From Endozoicomonas atrinae (lineage in GTDB: Bacteria; Pseudomonadota; Gammaproteobacteria; Pseudomonadales; Endozoicomonadaceae), in NCBI RefSeq assembly GCF_001647025.1, contig NZ_LUKQ02000023.1:1-39911 (forward strand): DNA of 39,911 bases. Reading direction: 5' to 3'. Positions 26,361 to 36,485 of this stretch are shown here, in pieces. Every line of letters starts with the position of its first letter. The first letter of the stretch is position 1. The notes under the pieces are model-generated. The model did no database searches. It was given only the letters and a program-made list of their open reading frames with translations, and had not been told where the DNA came from. The translations under genes were made by a program, and so were the position numbers.

Positions 26361-29300
26361 ATGATTTGTTTCAATTTTGAGACATTCCATAAAAAAATAC
26401 TGGTCCTTGCAATTTCTTCAGCAGTCTCAACATTAATCCAAAGTGGTTATGCTGGAATAGAAACTGAAAGCCCTGGAACTGTATCCAATGATTATAAAAG
26501 CTCTCAAGAAAAGTCCTCGGCAGGTCTAGACGCTTATAATAATGCTCAGGTAAACGACAATTTTAAACTACAGCATTGGCCGCCAGAAAAAACCAAAACT
26601 ATTACCTCTGGCAGTGCTGAAACGATTCCCAAGCTTGTGACGATAACTCCAACCAGTAAAGGCAGCATCTTCCACAATATTCAATTAAGTCCAGGCAGCA
26701 GATCTCAACCAACGATACTCAGTAACCATGGAGCTATTAAAGGCGATCTATCGAAACCCGCTGAAAGCATGGAGTCTATGGTTCAGGCTATTGGTGATTA
26801 CATAGAAGTAAATAATGAAGCCAGTGGTGAAATTCATACAGCCTCATTCCCTGATCAGCCGGCTATTCACAGGGGAGTTCATATCGCAGGTGAAAATAGT
26901 CGGTTTCTCAATAAGGGTTCAATTTACTTAAGTGGCATTTCTCAAGAGCTGGAGAGTAACTCCTCAGGTATACGAACGGAGTCCAATGCCTCAGCTATCA
27001 ACGTAGATCCCGGCACTATCTACATCTCGACAAAAGGGATTACGGGAATGGAGGCTGAAGGTGGCACAACCCTTAACAATGGCAATATTGAAGTCAATGC
27101 ACTAGGTACAGGTATCAGGGCAACCGCCAGCCCTGATGGTACAGGCGGTCAAACGACGGCCACCAATCACGGCATCATTTTGCTAAACCACCCAGAAAGC
27201 ACAGGAATGGTCAGCAATGGACAGAACATTGAGTGGTTCGGAACAGGCAAAGATTGGGATGAACACAGTAATGACTACAAAGCAGCTGCCATAAATGATA
27301 CTCATGGATCCATTAAAGGTCAGGGAACAGGACTGCTGGCATATAACAGTGGCCTGATCAAAAACCATGGCAGTATTCAGATATCGGGTTCGCACTCAAC
27401 TGGAGCCAAGGCACAATCCAACGACCCGGACAATCCGGATGTCGGTGCCGGACTTATCGCAAATACCGGCACAATAACCGCTATTGATGGAGCCACTGGC
27501 ATTCATCTTCACAAAGGTGGGCTTAAGAACTCGGGAACAGTCATCAGTGATAATGCCGCTATCCGGGGAACAGGGCCTTTTAATATCGCCATCCTCACTC
27601 CCGGTAGCTACATAAAGGGAAAGCGCGCCGCAGTGCTTCTTGAGGGATCTGGTAATGACATGAATCTGATTGAGCTTCGTGGCGGAACACTGCAGGGAAA
27701 CCTGATAGGTAACAGCCCGATGGATATCCTGCGTATCAATCCAGCAGAAAACATAACTGGTGAAATTAACCAGAAGATCTCAGTCAATGGTGAAGTCAGG
27801 GATTTTGAACTCATCTATATAGCCGGTGACAAGTGGGCAGCATCCCGGCCAGTTATCAACCCAAAATCACTGATTGCCGGTGGCACTGTAAACTTTACGT
27901 TGAGTGATATCAGTGAAGATCAGGAACAAACCCTGCAGCTCAGTTTTACTGACAAGTTTCCATCAGCCAATGGCTTTGATATCAAAGTTAATGAATCGGG
28001 AATAACCAATATTAATTTATCCGATACCAATAACCGCCCTGCTGCCAGAATATCGCTTGAAGGTGGAAACATGAGCCAGATGACAGGCCACCTGAATGGC
28101 AGTGATGAACTGTCTCTGGAAAACGGAATAATCAATATCATTGAAGATGTGCATCGCATCCGAGCACAAACCGATGGTGACTGGCAGGTAAAAACGCCTG
28201 TCCGTGGGGTAAAACATCTCGTCACTGAATCTGCTGGTGATAAAGACACACCCGCTTTTGAACAAACGTCAATTATCCTCAGAGACTCGGCATTCTCATC
28301 ACAAGACAACCAACCAGCAGAAAAAGCCAATACGCTGATTGTTGCTACTCCTTCAGAGTTTGAAATCAGTGCAGGGCAACCGATCCCGGAATTCGATGGT
28401 TCAGAGGGTAAAGCAGAAGTCACTATCGCCAATGGGGCACGTTTTGGCCAACTGATCGCCCCGGAGAAACTGATGGTAACGGCCTCAGCTGATCAGCCTT
28501 TCCATGCTTACGGACCCGTTCGTGATGCCAGGCATATTGAAGTTTCACCATCAGCACATGTACAAGGAGTTACACTGGGAACCTCTCCAGCACATACCAA
28601 TGGAAACCTGGGGTTTCTTTTCAGTGATATTGCATCCGGCGAACCAATCAGAATCACTAATTTCGGTAGTATTAATGAGATTGACGCTTCCAATGGCAGT
28701 CAACGTCCAGACCTTAATTATGTCCACAGCAGTGACACGCCTGTAAGCCTTCTGGGAAGCAAAACCAGAAATGACGAGCTCACCGTTAATGCAGGTTCTC
28801 CAGAAACCATACAGGCAGTTTCAAGTTCAGCACTGCAAAATGGTTTTTCCAGCCTGAACCTTCATGGAGTTGCAGCTCCGGTCGAGCTTCCTGCTGATCT
28901 TGAGTCTCTGAAACTAACCAGCACCCTGCCCATTGGGTATATTTATGCGGTCAATGCCGACAATCTCGAGAAGGAAAGAGTAGAGAAGTCTCACGAGACG
29001 CCTAACGCTACTCTTATGCCGTATTCCTTCAGAAAACCAGAAAACACAACCTTAATAACTGACATCGTTACTCCTGGGCTTAATTTCAGCATTAAAGAGC
29101 GTCCCAACATGCGCTTTGAGATGCTTGATGGCGAAATAGGTATGCTGACAGGTAACCCTGAAAAAGATGATCAGCTGATTATTCACGGAGGTCACGTTAA
29201 GGGTGATATTGATAGTCTCCAGTCCGTTACCGTTGCCGGTAATGACTGGGGATCGCATGGAATGCTCAGCAATACCAGAGAAGTGCTTATTGATAAGAAT

Positions 29301-32300
29301 GGTATTCTGACATTACTGCAGGTTTATGGGCCACAGGAGCCCCCTCATAGTACAGAGAATGATCTGACCCTTCAGGTAAAAACAGCCTCCGGACAGAGAC
29401 TGCCCATTAAGGTAACCGAAGGTGGAGTACTCGGCCTGTTGGAAGTACATGATCAGGCTAGCCTTGGCGATCTATCGTTGCAGGGTGGTGTCGTAAACAT
29501 CATGTCCAGTGAAAGCAAAACTCTGGAACTGGGTAGAATTATTAATGCTGATGGTGTCTATGCTCCGGAAACCGAGTTTGGATATGTTCTGGTTGGTAGC
29601 GACCCACAACTCTGTCCCATGGATAACAACCTGGTACTCAGTACTCCGAAAAGCAGGCCAGTCAGTGTATTCAGCAAAAAAATTGATAGCCTTCAGCTAA
29701 CGGAAGGAGCCAGACTTAAAGGCGAAACACCGGCGGTAGAGCAACTGTTTATACCTACCTCTGATTTTGTATCTGAAGGCTGGATCAGTGCTGCTTATTT
29801 AGTTGCTGATGCGCCTGTTTCTGAAGTCAATGTTTCTGACAGCTCCCAAAGCAAACCAACACCAGATGCGCCGGATACCCCTGCAACGCTGAATATACAG
29901 ACATCACCAGACCGCCCTTTAAATATCAAAAGCAACCAGCCTACCCCTCAGGTACAACGGGTCAATATCAATGATGGAGCTAATACTGGTTATGTTGACT
30001 CTGTTAAAAACATCTGGATTCATGGTGCTGGCTGGAGCAGCCAGGGGCTGGTTAATAATCCCGAAACACTGACGATTGCGCCAGATGGTGCTGCAGACCT
30101 CATTGTTGCTGACGGAACTCTGCCCAGTGAACAGGATGCAGCTAAAAAACAGTCACTTCATCTTTATTTTTCAGATGATGCCCCCTATGACAAAAATAGG
30201 GCATTTGTCGTCACCAGCCTTGGTGAGACTGGTACCGATGAATTTCTTGATAACCGGGGAGACCTCAAGGTACTGGATTTCTCAGCAGATACCCAGCGCC
30301 CTTCACTCTACTTTATTCAACACGGCGGTAACACAGATCAGGTAAAAGGCCGACAGGATAAACAGGACACTCTGGCCCTGGTAAATGGCCGACTGAAAGA
30401 AGCCTCAGGATTTGCCAATATCGATATTTTTGGCTCTGACTGGAACAGCATTCAGTTAACTAACCCTAAAAACATCAACATCCATGAAGGAGCTAGTGCT
30501 GCCAATATTGTTTTCTCTGGTAAGGCACCAGAAGGCAAAGGCGTACTGGCAACCGACTTTACTGACGACTATGAAAGGGTATACGTCAACTCCAGTGGTA
30601 TGCTTGGTGAGGTCAATCTGTTACCAGAACATAGCCGTCCATCATTCACTATAGAGCAGACCGGTGGTGAGGTTGGATCAATTAAAGGAGCTAGGGGTAA
30701 AGGTGATCAATTCATTGCCACCGATACAAAAGTGACAGAGCAATTATCCGATATTGATACCATTACCTTTAACGGCACAAACAGTTATGAAGGAAACATG
30801 CTTCAGTCCAATGGGCTGGTTGGGATTAATGGTAATCTTCATTTTCTGGCAGATCGTATGGCTATTGTTTCGAGCTCGCCAGACAATCACCGTATAGAGG
30901 CTCCTGAATCATCACCTACATTCCATATTCGTCAGGGAGCAACCGTCACCATTCCATCTGAACTTAATATAGATGGCAGCTATCAACATGATGGTCGTCT
31001 GGTGCTGACAGAACAAGATCCAGACTCCGCCAGACTTCAACCACTGGCTGACGGAACAACACAGCAGGTGCCTGTAATCAGTGCCAATGATATCAACATT
31101 GGTCCTGCTGCCGATTTTGTTTTTGACAGTTCAATCATTACTGATCCTGCCATCGGCAAACAATACCTTCTGATGGAAGCATCAGAGTCAAATATTAACC
31201 AGCCTGTTACTGTTGATGCTGAGAATGAGCTGTATGTTCATTACGACGCAATAGTTGACCCAAACAATACGAAGCGAATGCTGCTGACCAGCACCAACCA
31301 GGCTGACCACCGGGCCAACCAGGTTCCTGGCAGATTTCGATCTATGATGCTGGCAGCCACTAAACCGGCCAACAAAGATGAGGCAGAGCATCCAAAAGTT
31401 AACAGTAAAAGTGCAAAACTAACCCAGCATGTTGTAAAAAATATAAAATCCGGCAAAGACACTACTAAAACCGCAGAGCTAGCCCCTGCCATGTCTCCTC
31501 ATGCGGTTCACAATGCCAACCTTGCACTTAAAGCGGCAGGTAAAACCCTTGATGACAGAATGTCCGGCAAACGAACCGGCATCAGCACAGGAGATATCTT
31601 CTCTGCTGGCGGTGCCTGGATTCAATACTCATACAGTAAGGCAACACAGGATATTAAGGACAATGTTCCGGGTTATCATGCCAAAACCAATGGTTTCTCA
31701 ATTGGTGCAGACAGCCCTCTGGAAGAGGATCAGAATATAGAGGTGGGCATTGCCTACACCTATTCAAAAGGAAAAGTGGAAGGGAAGGATGGCTCAAGAA
31801 ACAAAATTGACACGGATACTCATATCTTCAGTCTTTACTCATCGTACATAGAAGATGATTTTTTCTTTGATGGTCGAATGAGTTATTCCTTTGGCAAGAA
31901 TAAAGGGCACCGCTACGTTGGTGGTAACCTGCATGATGCAAAATACGATACCCAGAGCTGGGGAGTTGGCATGATAGCAGGCTACACATACCCACTGGGT
32001 TATGAGTGGAGCTGGCAGCCTCAGGTAGCCTTTAATTATTACACCATCAAAACCGACGATTATACCGAGTCTGCCAGAGACCCTGCCCAGACCTACTTAT
32101 CGTACGATCAGGTCAATAATGGAAAATATGACATCATGGAACTGGGTGCCGGTCTGAAGCTGATTGGAGAGATTAATACCGACTCTATGATCATCAAGCC
32201 AGAACTTGGGCTAATGGGCTTTCACGATTTCAAGAAAGATCCGATTGCCATCACAGCGCACTTTGCCGCTGGTGGTGAAAACTTCCTGATCAATGGCGCT

Positions 32301-32447
32301 GACAGGGACGCCAACCGCTATCAACTTGATGCAAGCATTAATATGGAGATTGAGAGCAATACCACCATTACCTTCAGTTACTCACACCATTGGGCAGACA
32401 ACTTCAAGGTGGATGGGTTTATTGCCAGAGTTCGCTATGAATTTTAA
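26361..32447 (+). CDS. Giant type Va autotransporter adhesin
   Basis: A 2028-residue surface protein. It has a signal peptide ending near GYA (residue 31), a long beta-helical passenger, and a C-terminal 12-strand barrel (about 1740-2028) that ends in VRYEF, a terminal Phe used in BAM recognition. The N-terminal passenger (about 95-420) repeats short N-x-G-x-I turns (NHGAIKG, NKGSIYL, NNGNIEV, NHGSIQI, NTGTITA). The middle repeats a larger module opening with RP and a strand, then GG or GE ... D-x-L, and often G-x-DW; copies start near residues 557, 780, 913, 1312 and 1424. A basic linker (about 1665-1700) precedes the barrel. No protease triad was recognised, so an adhesin is likelier than a SPATE-type enzyme. 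GAGGA lies 10 nt before the ATG. Adhesion to a host is inference. Confidence 0.92.
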   Translation: MICFNFETFHKKILVLAISSAVSTLIQSGYAGIETESPGTVSNDYKSSQEKSSAGLDAYNNAQVNDNFKLQHWPPEKTKTITSGSAETIPKLVTITPTSKGSIFHNIQLSPGSRSQPTILSNHGAIKGDLSKPAESMESMVQAIGDYIEVNNEASGEIHTASFPDQPAIHRGVHIAGENSRFLNKGSIYLSGISQELESNSSGIRTESNASAINVDPGTIYISTKGITGMEAEGGTTLNNGNIEVNALGTGIRATASPDGTGGQTTATNHGIILLNHPESTGMVSNGQNIEWFGTGKDWDEHSNDYKAAAINDTHGSIKGQGTGLLAYNSGLIKNHGSIQISGSHSTGAKAQSNDPDNPDVGAGLIANTGTITAIDGATGIHLHKGGLKNSGTVISDNAAIRGTGPFNIAILTPGSYIKGKRAAVLLEGSGNDMNLIELRGGTLQGNLIGNSPMDILRINPAENITGEINQKISVNGEVRDFELIYIAGDKWAASRPVINPKSLIAGGTVNFTLSDISEDQEQTLQLSFTDKFPSANGFDIKVNESGITNINLSDTNNRPAARISLEGGNMSQMTGHLNGSDELSLENGIINIIEDVHRIRAQTDGDWQVKTPVRGVKHLVTESAGDKDTPAFEQTSIILRDSAFSSQDNQPAEKANTLIVATPSEFEISAGQPIPEFDGSEGKAEVTIANGARFGQLIAPEKLMVTASADQPFHAYGPVRDARHIEVSPSAHVQGVTLGTSPAHTNGNLGFLFSDIASGEPIRITNFGSINEIDASNGSQRPDLNYVHSSDTPVSLLGSKTRNDELTVNAGSPETIQAVSSSALQNGFSSLNLHGVAAPVELPADLESLKLTSTLPIGYIYAVNADNLEKERVEKSHETPNATLMPYSFRKPENTTLITDIVTPGLNFSIKERPNMRFEMLDGEIGMLTGNPEKDDQLIIHGGHVKGDIDSLQSVTVAGNDWGSHGMLSNTREVLIDKNGILTLLQVYGPQEPPHSTENDLTLQVKTASGQRLPIKVTEGGVLGLLEVHDQASLGDLSLQGGVVNIMSSESKTLELGRIINADGVYAPETEFGYVLVGSDPQLCPMDNNLVLSTPKSRPVSVFSKKIDSLQLTEGARLKGETPAVEQLFIPTSDFVSEGWISAAYLVADAPVSEVNVSDSSQSKPTPDAPDTPATLNIQTSPDRPLNIKSNQPTPQVQRVNINDGANTGYVDSVKNIWIHGAGWSSQGLVNNPETLTIAPDGAADLIVADGTLPSEQDAAKKQSLHLYFSDDAPYDKNRAFVVTSLGETGTDEFLDNRGDLKVLDFSADTQRPSLYFIQHGGNTDQVKGRQDKQDTLALVNGRLKEASGFANIDIFGSDWNSIQLTNPKNINIHEGASAANIVFSGKAPEGKGVLATDFTDDYERVYVNSSGMLGEVNLLPEHSRPSFTIEQTGGEVGSIKGARGKGDQFIATDTKVTEQLSDIDTITFNGTNSYEGNMLQSNGLVGINGNLHFLADRMAIVSSSPDNHRIEAPESSPTFHIRQGATVTIPSELNIDGSYQHDGRLVLTEQDPDSARLQPLADGTTQQVPVISANDINIGPAADFVFDSSIITDPAIGKQYLLMEASESNINQPVTVDAENELYVHYDAIVDPNNTKRMLLTSTNQADHRANQVPGRFRSMMLAATKPANKDEAEHPKVNSKSAKLTQHVVKNIKSGKDTTKTAELAPAMSPHAVHNANLALKAAGKTLDDRMSGKRTGISTGDIFSAGGAWIQYSYSKATQDIKDNVPGYHAKTNGFSIGADSPLEEDQNIEVGIAYTYSKGKVEGKDGSRNKIDTDTHIFSLYSSYIEDDFFFDGRMSYSFGKNKGHRYVGGNLHDAKYDTQSWGVGMIAGYTYPLGYEWSWQPQVAFNYYTIKTDDYTESARDPAQTYLSYDQVNNGKYDIMELGAGLKLIGEINTDSMIIKPELGLMGFHDFKKDPIAITAHFAAGGENFLINGADRDANRYQLDASINMEIESNTTITFSYSHHWADNFKVDGFIARVRYEF

Positions 32448-32464
32448 TGGGTCACATAGCTGAT

Positions 32465-32496
32465 TGAGAATGCCCTCATACCTGAGGGCATTCTCA
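32465..32496. terminator. Convergent hairpin after the autotransporter
   Basis: A perfect 14-bp stem (TGAGAATGCCCTCA / TGAGGGCATTCTCA) with a TACC loop lies between two convergent genes. Neither side has a T-run, so it is a hairpin terminator of uncertain strength for both genes. Confidence 0.6.
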
Positions 32497-32518
32497 TCAA
32501 GGGCTATAAACACCTCTA

Positions 32519-33631
32519 TTAATACAGTTCTGTTAACAACTCAGCCGAAAAAGGTTTTAACAAGCTGTAGCTCCCCTGCCTGACTTTATGTGGCCAGTCA
32601 GGATCAGCTATTAGTGCCCGCCCAATAGCACATAGGTCAAAATCCCTGCTATCCAAAGCACGAATAAGGCGGTTCATATCTGACTCAACACCCGCTTCCA
32701 GAAATTGTCCCCTTTGATCCTTGCTGAACGGTCGGCTCAAGCCGATGCATCCAACTGCAATGACTGGCTTACCCGAGAGCTTTCTTACTAATGCAGCCAA
32801 TGTCTCAGGCCCATCCTTAAAGGCAGGTTCCCAGAAACGGCGAGTGCTGACATGGAATATATCTACTCCAGCGGCTACCAGAGCCTTCAGGATAATGGCC
32901 AGCTCCTGACGATTTCTGGCAATGTGTGCGGAATAGTCAAAGACCTTCCATTGAGATAGCCGGCAGATAATTGGGAAATCTTTACTTACCGCCTGCCTGA
33001 CGGAACTCACCACTTCAACAGCGAATTTCAAACGATTTTCAAGACTTCCGCCATATTCATCAGTGCGTTGATTGGTGTGATGCCATAGAAACTGATCAAT
33101 CAAAAAGCCATGGGCACCATGAAGCTCAACCGCATCACAACCGATAGCTTCTGCATCTCGAGCCGCCGCTGCATAAGCAGAAACAATCTCCACAATTTCC
33201 GACTTTTCCAACGCTCGCACCACATGTTTTCCATTTTCATAGATATCCATAGGTCCCACCCCTGGCTCAGATGGATCGGGACCTACCCCTGGTCTTCTGC
33301 GCTCCCCCACATGCCAGATCTGTGGTGCAAAACATCCACCAGCCTGATGTACTGCCTCAACAATAGCTTCCCATCGGGTTAATGCCTCTTCCCCATAAAA
33401 CCTTGGCACTCGATCAAACCCGTTACTGGCTTTATGGTTAATCGTTGCCCCTCCACAGATCACCAGACCAACACCACCCTCAGCTCTTCTCCGGTAGTAG
33501 GTCCCCAGAGCTTCTGTTGGCAGCCAGTTATCAGCAAAGTTACGGGTCATCGGTGCCATCACAATTCGATTCGGCAACTGTAGTTTTCCACAGGAAAAAG
33601 GGGTAAACAAAGCACGCGTATCATGAGGCAT
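32519..33631 (-). CDS. Old Yellow Enzyme family NADH:flavin oxidoreductase, copy 1
   Basis: A 370-residue single-domain FMN oxidoreductase. It opens with LFTPFSCGKLQLPNRIVMAP followed by MTRN, the OYE N-terminal motif. It carries HGAHGFLIDQFLWHHTNQRT followed by DEYGGSLENR (flavin and substrate loop), and a late FMN phosphate site (VIAVGCIG ... IGRALIADPDW). There is no C-terminal FeS/Rossmann extension of the 2,4-dienoyl-CoA reductase type. The likely reaction is NAD(P)H-dependent reduction of an activated alkene or a xenobiotic; the substrate is unknown. It lies 102 bp downstream of a paralogue on the same strand, with no strong Shine-Dalgarno site. The two share an almost identical 93-bp 5' tract (see findings). 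Confidence 0.92.
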   Translation of the reverse strand: MPHDTRALFTPFSCGKLQLPNRIVMAPMTRNFADNWLPTEALGTYYRRRAEGGVGLVICGGATINHKASNGFDRVPRFYGEEALTRWEAIVEAVHQAGGCFAPQIWHVGERRRPGVGPDPSEPGVGPMDIYENGKHVVRALEKSEIVEIVSAYAAAARDAEAIGCDAVELHGAHGFLIDQFLWHHTNQRTDEYGGSLENRLKFAVEVVSSVRQAVSKDFPIICRLSQWKVFDYSAHIARNRQELAIILKALVAAGVDIFHVSTRRFWEPAFKDGPETLAALVRKLSGKPVIAVGCIGLSRPFSKDQRGQFLEAGVESDMNRLIRALDSRDFDLCAIGRALIADPDWPHKVRQGSYSLLKPFSAELLTELY

Positions 33632-33733
33632 AGTATCAACCGGTCATTTCATGAAAATGCATTACACGACACAAGATTAGTAGGCTGCCAACTTTTCCAG
33701 AGGCTCTCTTTACGGAGTAAATCAGAGTAGTTT

Positions 33734-34846
33734 TTAATACAACTCTTTCAATAACTCTGCAGTAAAAGGCTTTAATGATTCGAAACGCCCATACCGAACG
33801 TTATTCGCCCAGTCAGGGTTGGCAAGCAGTGACCGCCCCACAGCACAGAGATCAAACTCACCATTTTGAAATGAGAAAACCAGTCGATCCAGGTTAAGTT
33901 TCGTTTCTGCCCCGATAAATTGCCCCGAAGGAGCAAGAATTAATGGGCGACTCAAACCGATGCTTCCCACAGCAATTACTGGTTTTCCCGATAATTTTTT
34001 GAATAAATGCGCCAGTGTTTCAGGCCCATCGCTAAAAGCTGGCTCCCAAAATCGTCGTGTACTGACATGAAAGATATCCACACCAGCATCACTTAATGTC
34101 TGAATAATCGTAGCCAGGTCATGCTTTGTCAGAGCGGTATGAGCAGAGTAATCATCGACCTTCCATTGTGAAAACCGAAAAATAACCGGAAACGTATCAC
34201 TCACAGCACCGCGGATAGCCCTGACAATATCTACAGCAAACTTCAACCGATTTTTTAGTGCTCCACCATATTCATCCGTGCGCTGATTTGAACGATGCCA
34301 TAAAAATTTATCAATTAAATAACCATGAGCACCATGAATCTCAACAGCATCACTACCAATCATTTCAGCATCGTGTGCAGCCTGAGCAAAGCTCTCAATG
34401 ATTTTATGAATTTCAGGTTTCTCCAGCCCTCGAATAATCCGTTCTCCACCTTCAAAAGCATCAACAGGACCAACGCCAAGCTCGCCATAATCAGGCCCAA
34501 TACCTGCCCTGCGTTCTGGCCCTGCATGCCAGATTTGTGGTGCAAACTTTCCCCCCACCTCATGAACCTGATCTACAATATGCTTCCATTTTGCAAGTGC
34601 TGCCCGCCCATAGAAAATGGGTACACCCTCATAGGCATTACTGGCACGATGATCTATGGCTGTACACTCACTGATAATAAAGCCGGTACCACCTTCAACC
34701 CGCCGGCGGTAATAGGCTGCCATTTCTGATGTCGGAAGCCAGTTATCAGCAAAGTTACGGGTCATCGGTGCCATCACAATTCGATTAGGCAACTGCAGTT
34801 TTCCACAGGAAAAAGGGGTAAACAGGGCACTGGAATCATAAGGCAT
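33734..34846 (-). CDS. Old Yellow Enzyme family NADH:flavin oxidoreductase, copy 2
   Basis: Also 370 residues and alignable end to end with copy 1, at moderate identity over most of its length. It has the same OYE motifs: IVMAPMTRN, IWHAGPERRAGIGPD, HGAHGYLIDKFLWHRSNQRT and VGRSLLANPDW. Differences in the central part (QVHEVGGKFAPQ against EAVHQAGGCFAPQ, and changes in the 250-310 region) suggest different substrates. It is the upstream gene of the tandem pair and is divergent from selO, with 84 bp between the start codons. Confidence 0.92.
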   Translation of the reverse strand: MPYDSSALFTPFSCGKLQLPNRIVMAPMTRNFADNWLPTSEMAAYYRRRVEGGTGFIISECTAIDHRASNAYEGVPIFYGRAALAKWKHIVDQVHEVGGKFAPQIWHAGPERRAGIGPDYGELGVGPVDAFEGGERIIRGLEKPEIHKIIESFAQAAHDAEMIGSDAVEIHGAHGYLIDKFLWHRSNQRTDEYGGALKNRLKFAVDIVRAIRGAVSDTFPVIFRFSQWKVDDYSAHTALTKHDLATIIQTLSDAGVDIFHVSTRRFWEPAFSDGPETLAHLFKKLSGKPVIAVGSIGLSRPLILAPSGQFIGAETKLNLDRLVFSFQNGEFDLCAVGRSLLANPDWANNVRYGRFESLKPFTAELLKELY

Positions 34847-34930
34847 AACGACACATAGTCCCTTGAAGAGAATGTATGGGAGTTAAAAACATAGTAAAAT
34901 AGTCAACTTCATGCATTTGGGAGTACAGGG

Positions 34931-36409
34931 ATGAATAGCCTTGATGGCAGGAACTTTGACAATACTTACTCACGCTTGCCAGAACACTTTTATACAAGGC
35001 TGGATCCAACACCTCTGGAGAAACCGAGACTCGTTACCTATAGCGCATCAGCCGGCCAGCTGCTAAACCTTGAAGATGCTCATGAAACCCGAGAAAAACT
35101 GACACGGATCTGTTCCGGAAATAGTGCATGGCCTGGTTCAGAACCACTCGCCATGGTGTATTCTGGCCACCAGTTTGGCTCCTACAATCCCCAACTGGGT
35201 GATGGCAGAGGGTTGTTACTGGGAGAACTGGTCAATATCCAAGGTGAGAAGTGGGATCTTCATCTGAAAGGTGCCGGCCAGACCCCCTACTCCCGATTTG
35301 GGGATGGCAGGGCCGTTCTCCGCTCCTGTATCAGAGAATATCTCGCTTCAGAAGCACTGCACCATCTGGGTATACCCACTACCCGTGCTTTGTGCGTAGT
35401 GACCAGTGATACGCCGGTTTACCGGGAAACCACTGAAGCTGGCTCAACATTGCTCAGACTGGCCAGAAGCCATATCCGTTTTGGTCACTTTGAATACTAC
35501 TTTTACAACAAACGATACGAAGCCCTGAAAGAACTGGCTGATTACACCATTGAACAACACTTTCAAGACCTTGAAGGGATGGAAGCAATGGCTGGCAGTG
35601 ACGCAGGGTATCAGCTTTTTTATTCAGAAGTCGTTCGTCGTACAGCAACTTTGATTGCCCGGTGGCAAGCAGCAGGTTTTGCTCATGGCGTTATGAATAC
35701 CGACAATATGAGCATCATTGGGGATACCTTTGACTATGGCCCCTATGGTTTTATGGATGATTTTAACTGGCACTACATCTGTAACCACTCTGACCATTCC
35801 GGTCGCTATGCATTCAGCCAGCAACCCGAAATTGGCTACTGGAACTGTGGCAGGCTTGGGCAGGCACTGATTCCTCTTTTTGAGAATAGTGAGTTAATCC
35901 AGAATGCGCTGGATCAATACCCACAAATTTATACCCAAACCTATACCCGCTTGATGCTCGATAAGCTGGGACTGGTTGAAGAAGAGGAGGAAGATGCAGA
36001 ACTGGTTCGCGACCTGCTTCAGCTACTGCACGATAGTCACTGTGATTACACGCTGTTCTTCCGAACCCTCAGCAGTTTTCCTTTGGATCAAACCAATGAG
36101 CAATTAGAGCAGTTAGCAAACCATCCATCACTTGCCCCCTGGCTGGATACCTATAAGGAAAGGCTCAAAAGAAATCCCCTGGATGATCAGGCTCGACAGA
36201 AACGGATGAAGCTGGTGAACCCGAAATATATTCTCAGAAACTATCTGGCACAACAGGCGATCGAAAAAGCAGAGAAGGGTGACTACCAGGAAATTGAAAA
36301 CCTGATGAAAGTGCTGATGTCTCCCTACGATGAACACCCTGACTTTGAACACTATGCAGAGCAGCCCCCTGAATGGGGCAAAAAGCTGGAAGTCAGTTGT
36401 TCTTCCTGA
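34931..36409 (+). CDS. selO: Protein adenylyltransferase SelO (YdiU)
   Basis: This pseudokinase-fold enzyme transfers AMP to Ser/Thr/Tyr of target proteins, in bacteria during oxidative stress. At 492 residues it is near the E. coli length (478). Hallmarks are YSGHQFGSYNPQLGDGRGLL, the ATP-site segment LHLKGAGQTPYSRFGDGRAV, the catalytic and metal segment HGVMNTDNMSI (near residue 250), DYGPYGFMD, and the C-terminal VSCSS. The terminal Cys replaces the Sec of eukaryotic SelO; no TGA is recoded here. It is divergent from the OYE pair and followed by yggX after 76 bp. Its redox link fits the neighbouring OYE, MutY and YggX genes, but that grouping may be accidental. Confidence 0.96.
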   Translation: MNSLDGRNFDNTYSRLPEHFYTRLDPTPLEKPRLVTYSASAGQLLNLEDAHETREKLTRICSGNSAWPGSEPLAMVYSGHQFGSYNPQLGDGRGLLLGELVNIQGEKWDLHLKGAGQTPYSRFGDGRAVLRSCIREYLASEALHHLGIPTTRALCVVTSDTPVYRETTEAGSTLLRLARSHIRFGHFEYYFYNKRYEALKELADYTIEQHFQDLEGMEAMAGSDAGYQLFYSEVVRRTATLIARWQAAGFAHGVMNTDNMSIIGDTFDYGPYGFMDDFNWHYICNHSDHSGRYAFSQQPEIGYWNCGRLGQALIPLFENSELIQNALDQYPQIYTQTYTRLMLDKLGLVEEEEEDAELVRDLLQLLHDSHCDYTLFFRTLSSFPLDQTNEQLEQLANHPSLAPWLDTYKERLKRNPLDDQARQKRMKLVNPKYILRNYLAQQAIEKAEKGDYQEIENLMKVLMSPYDEHPDFEHYAEQPPEWGKKLEVSCSS

Positions 36410-36485
36410 ATGGAATGAATTCTTATCAGATGCGTTTATCGTTAAGATACTCTCAATTCATACTAACTGAAGCAGTGAGATAACA

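Noticed and set aside
36395-36409. Selenocysteine at the C terminus of SelO
   Set aside because: The terminal codons read Ser-Cys-Ser-Ser with an ordinary stop; no in-frame TGA before it.
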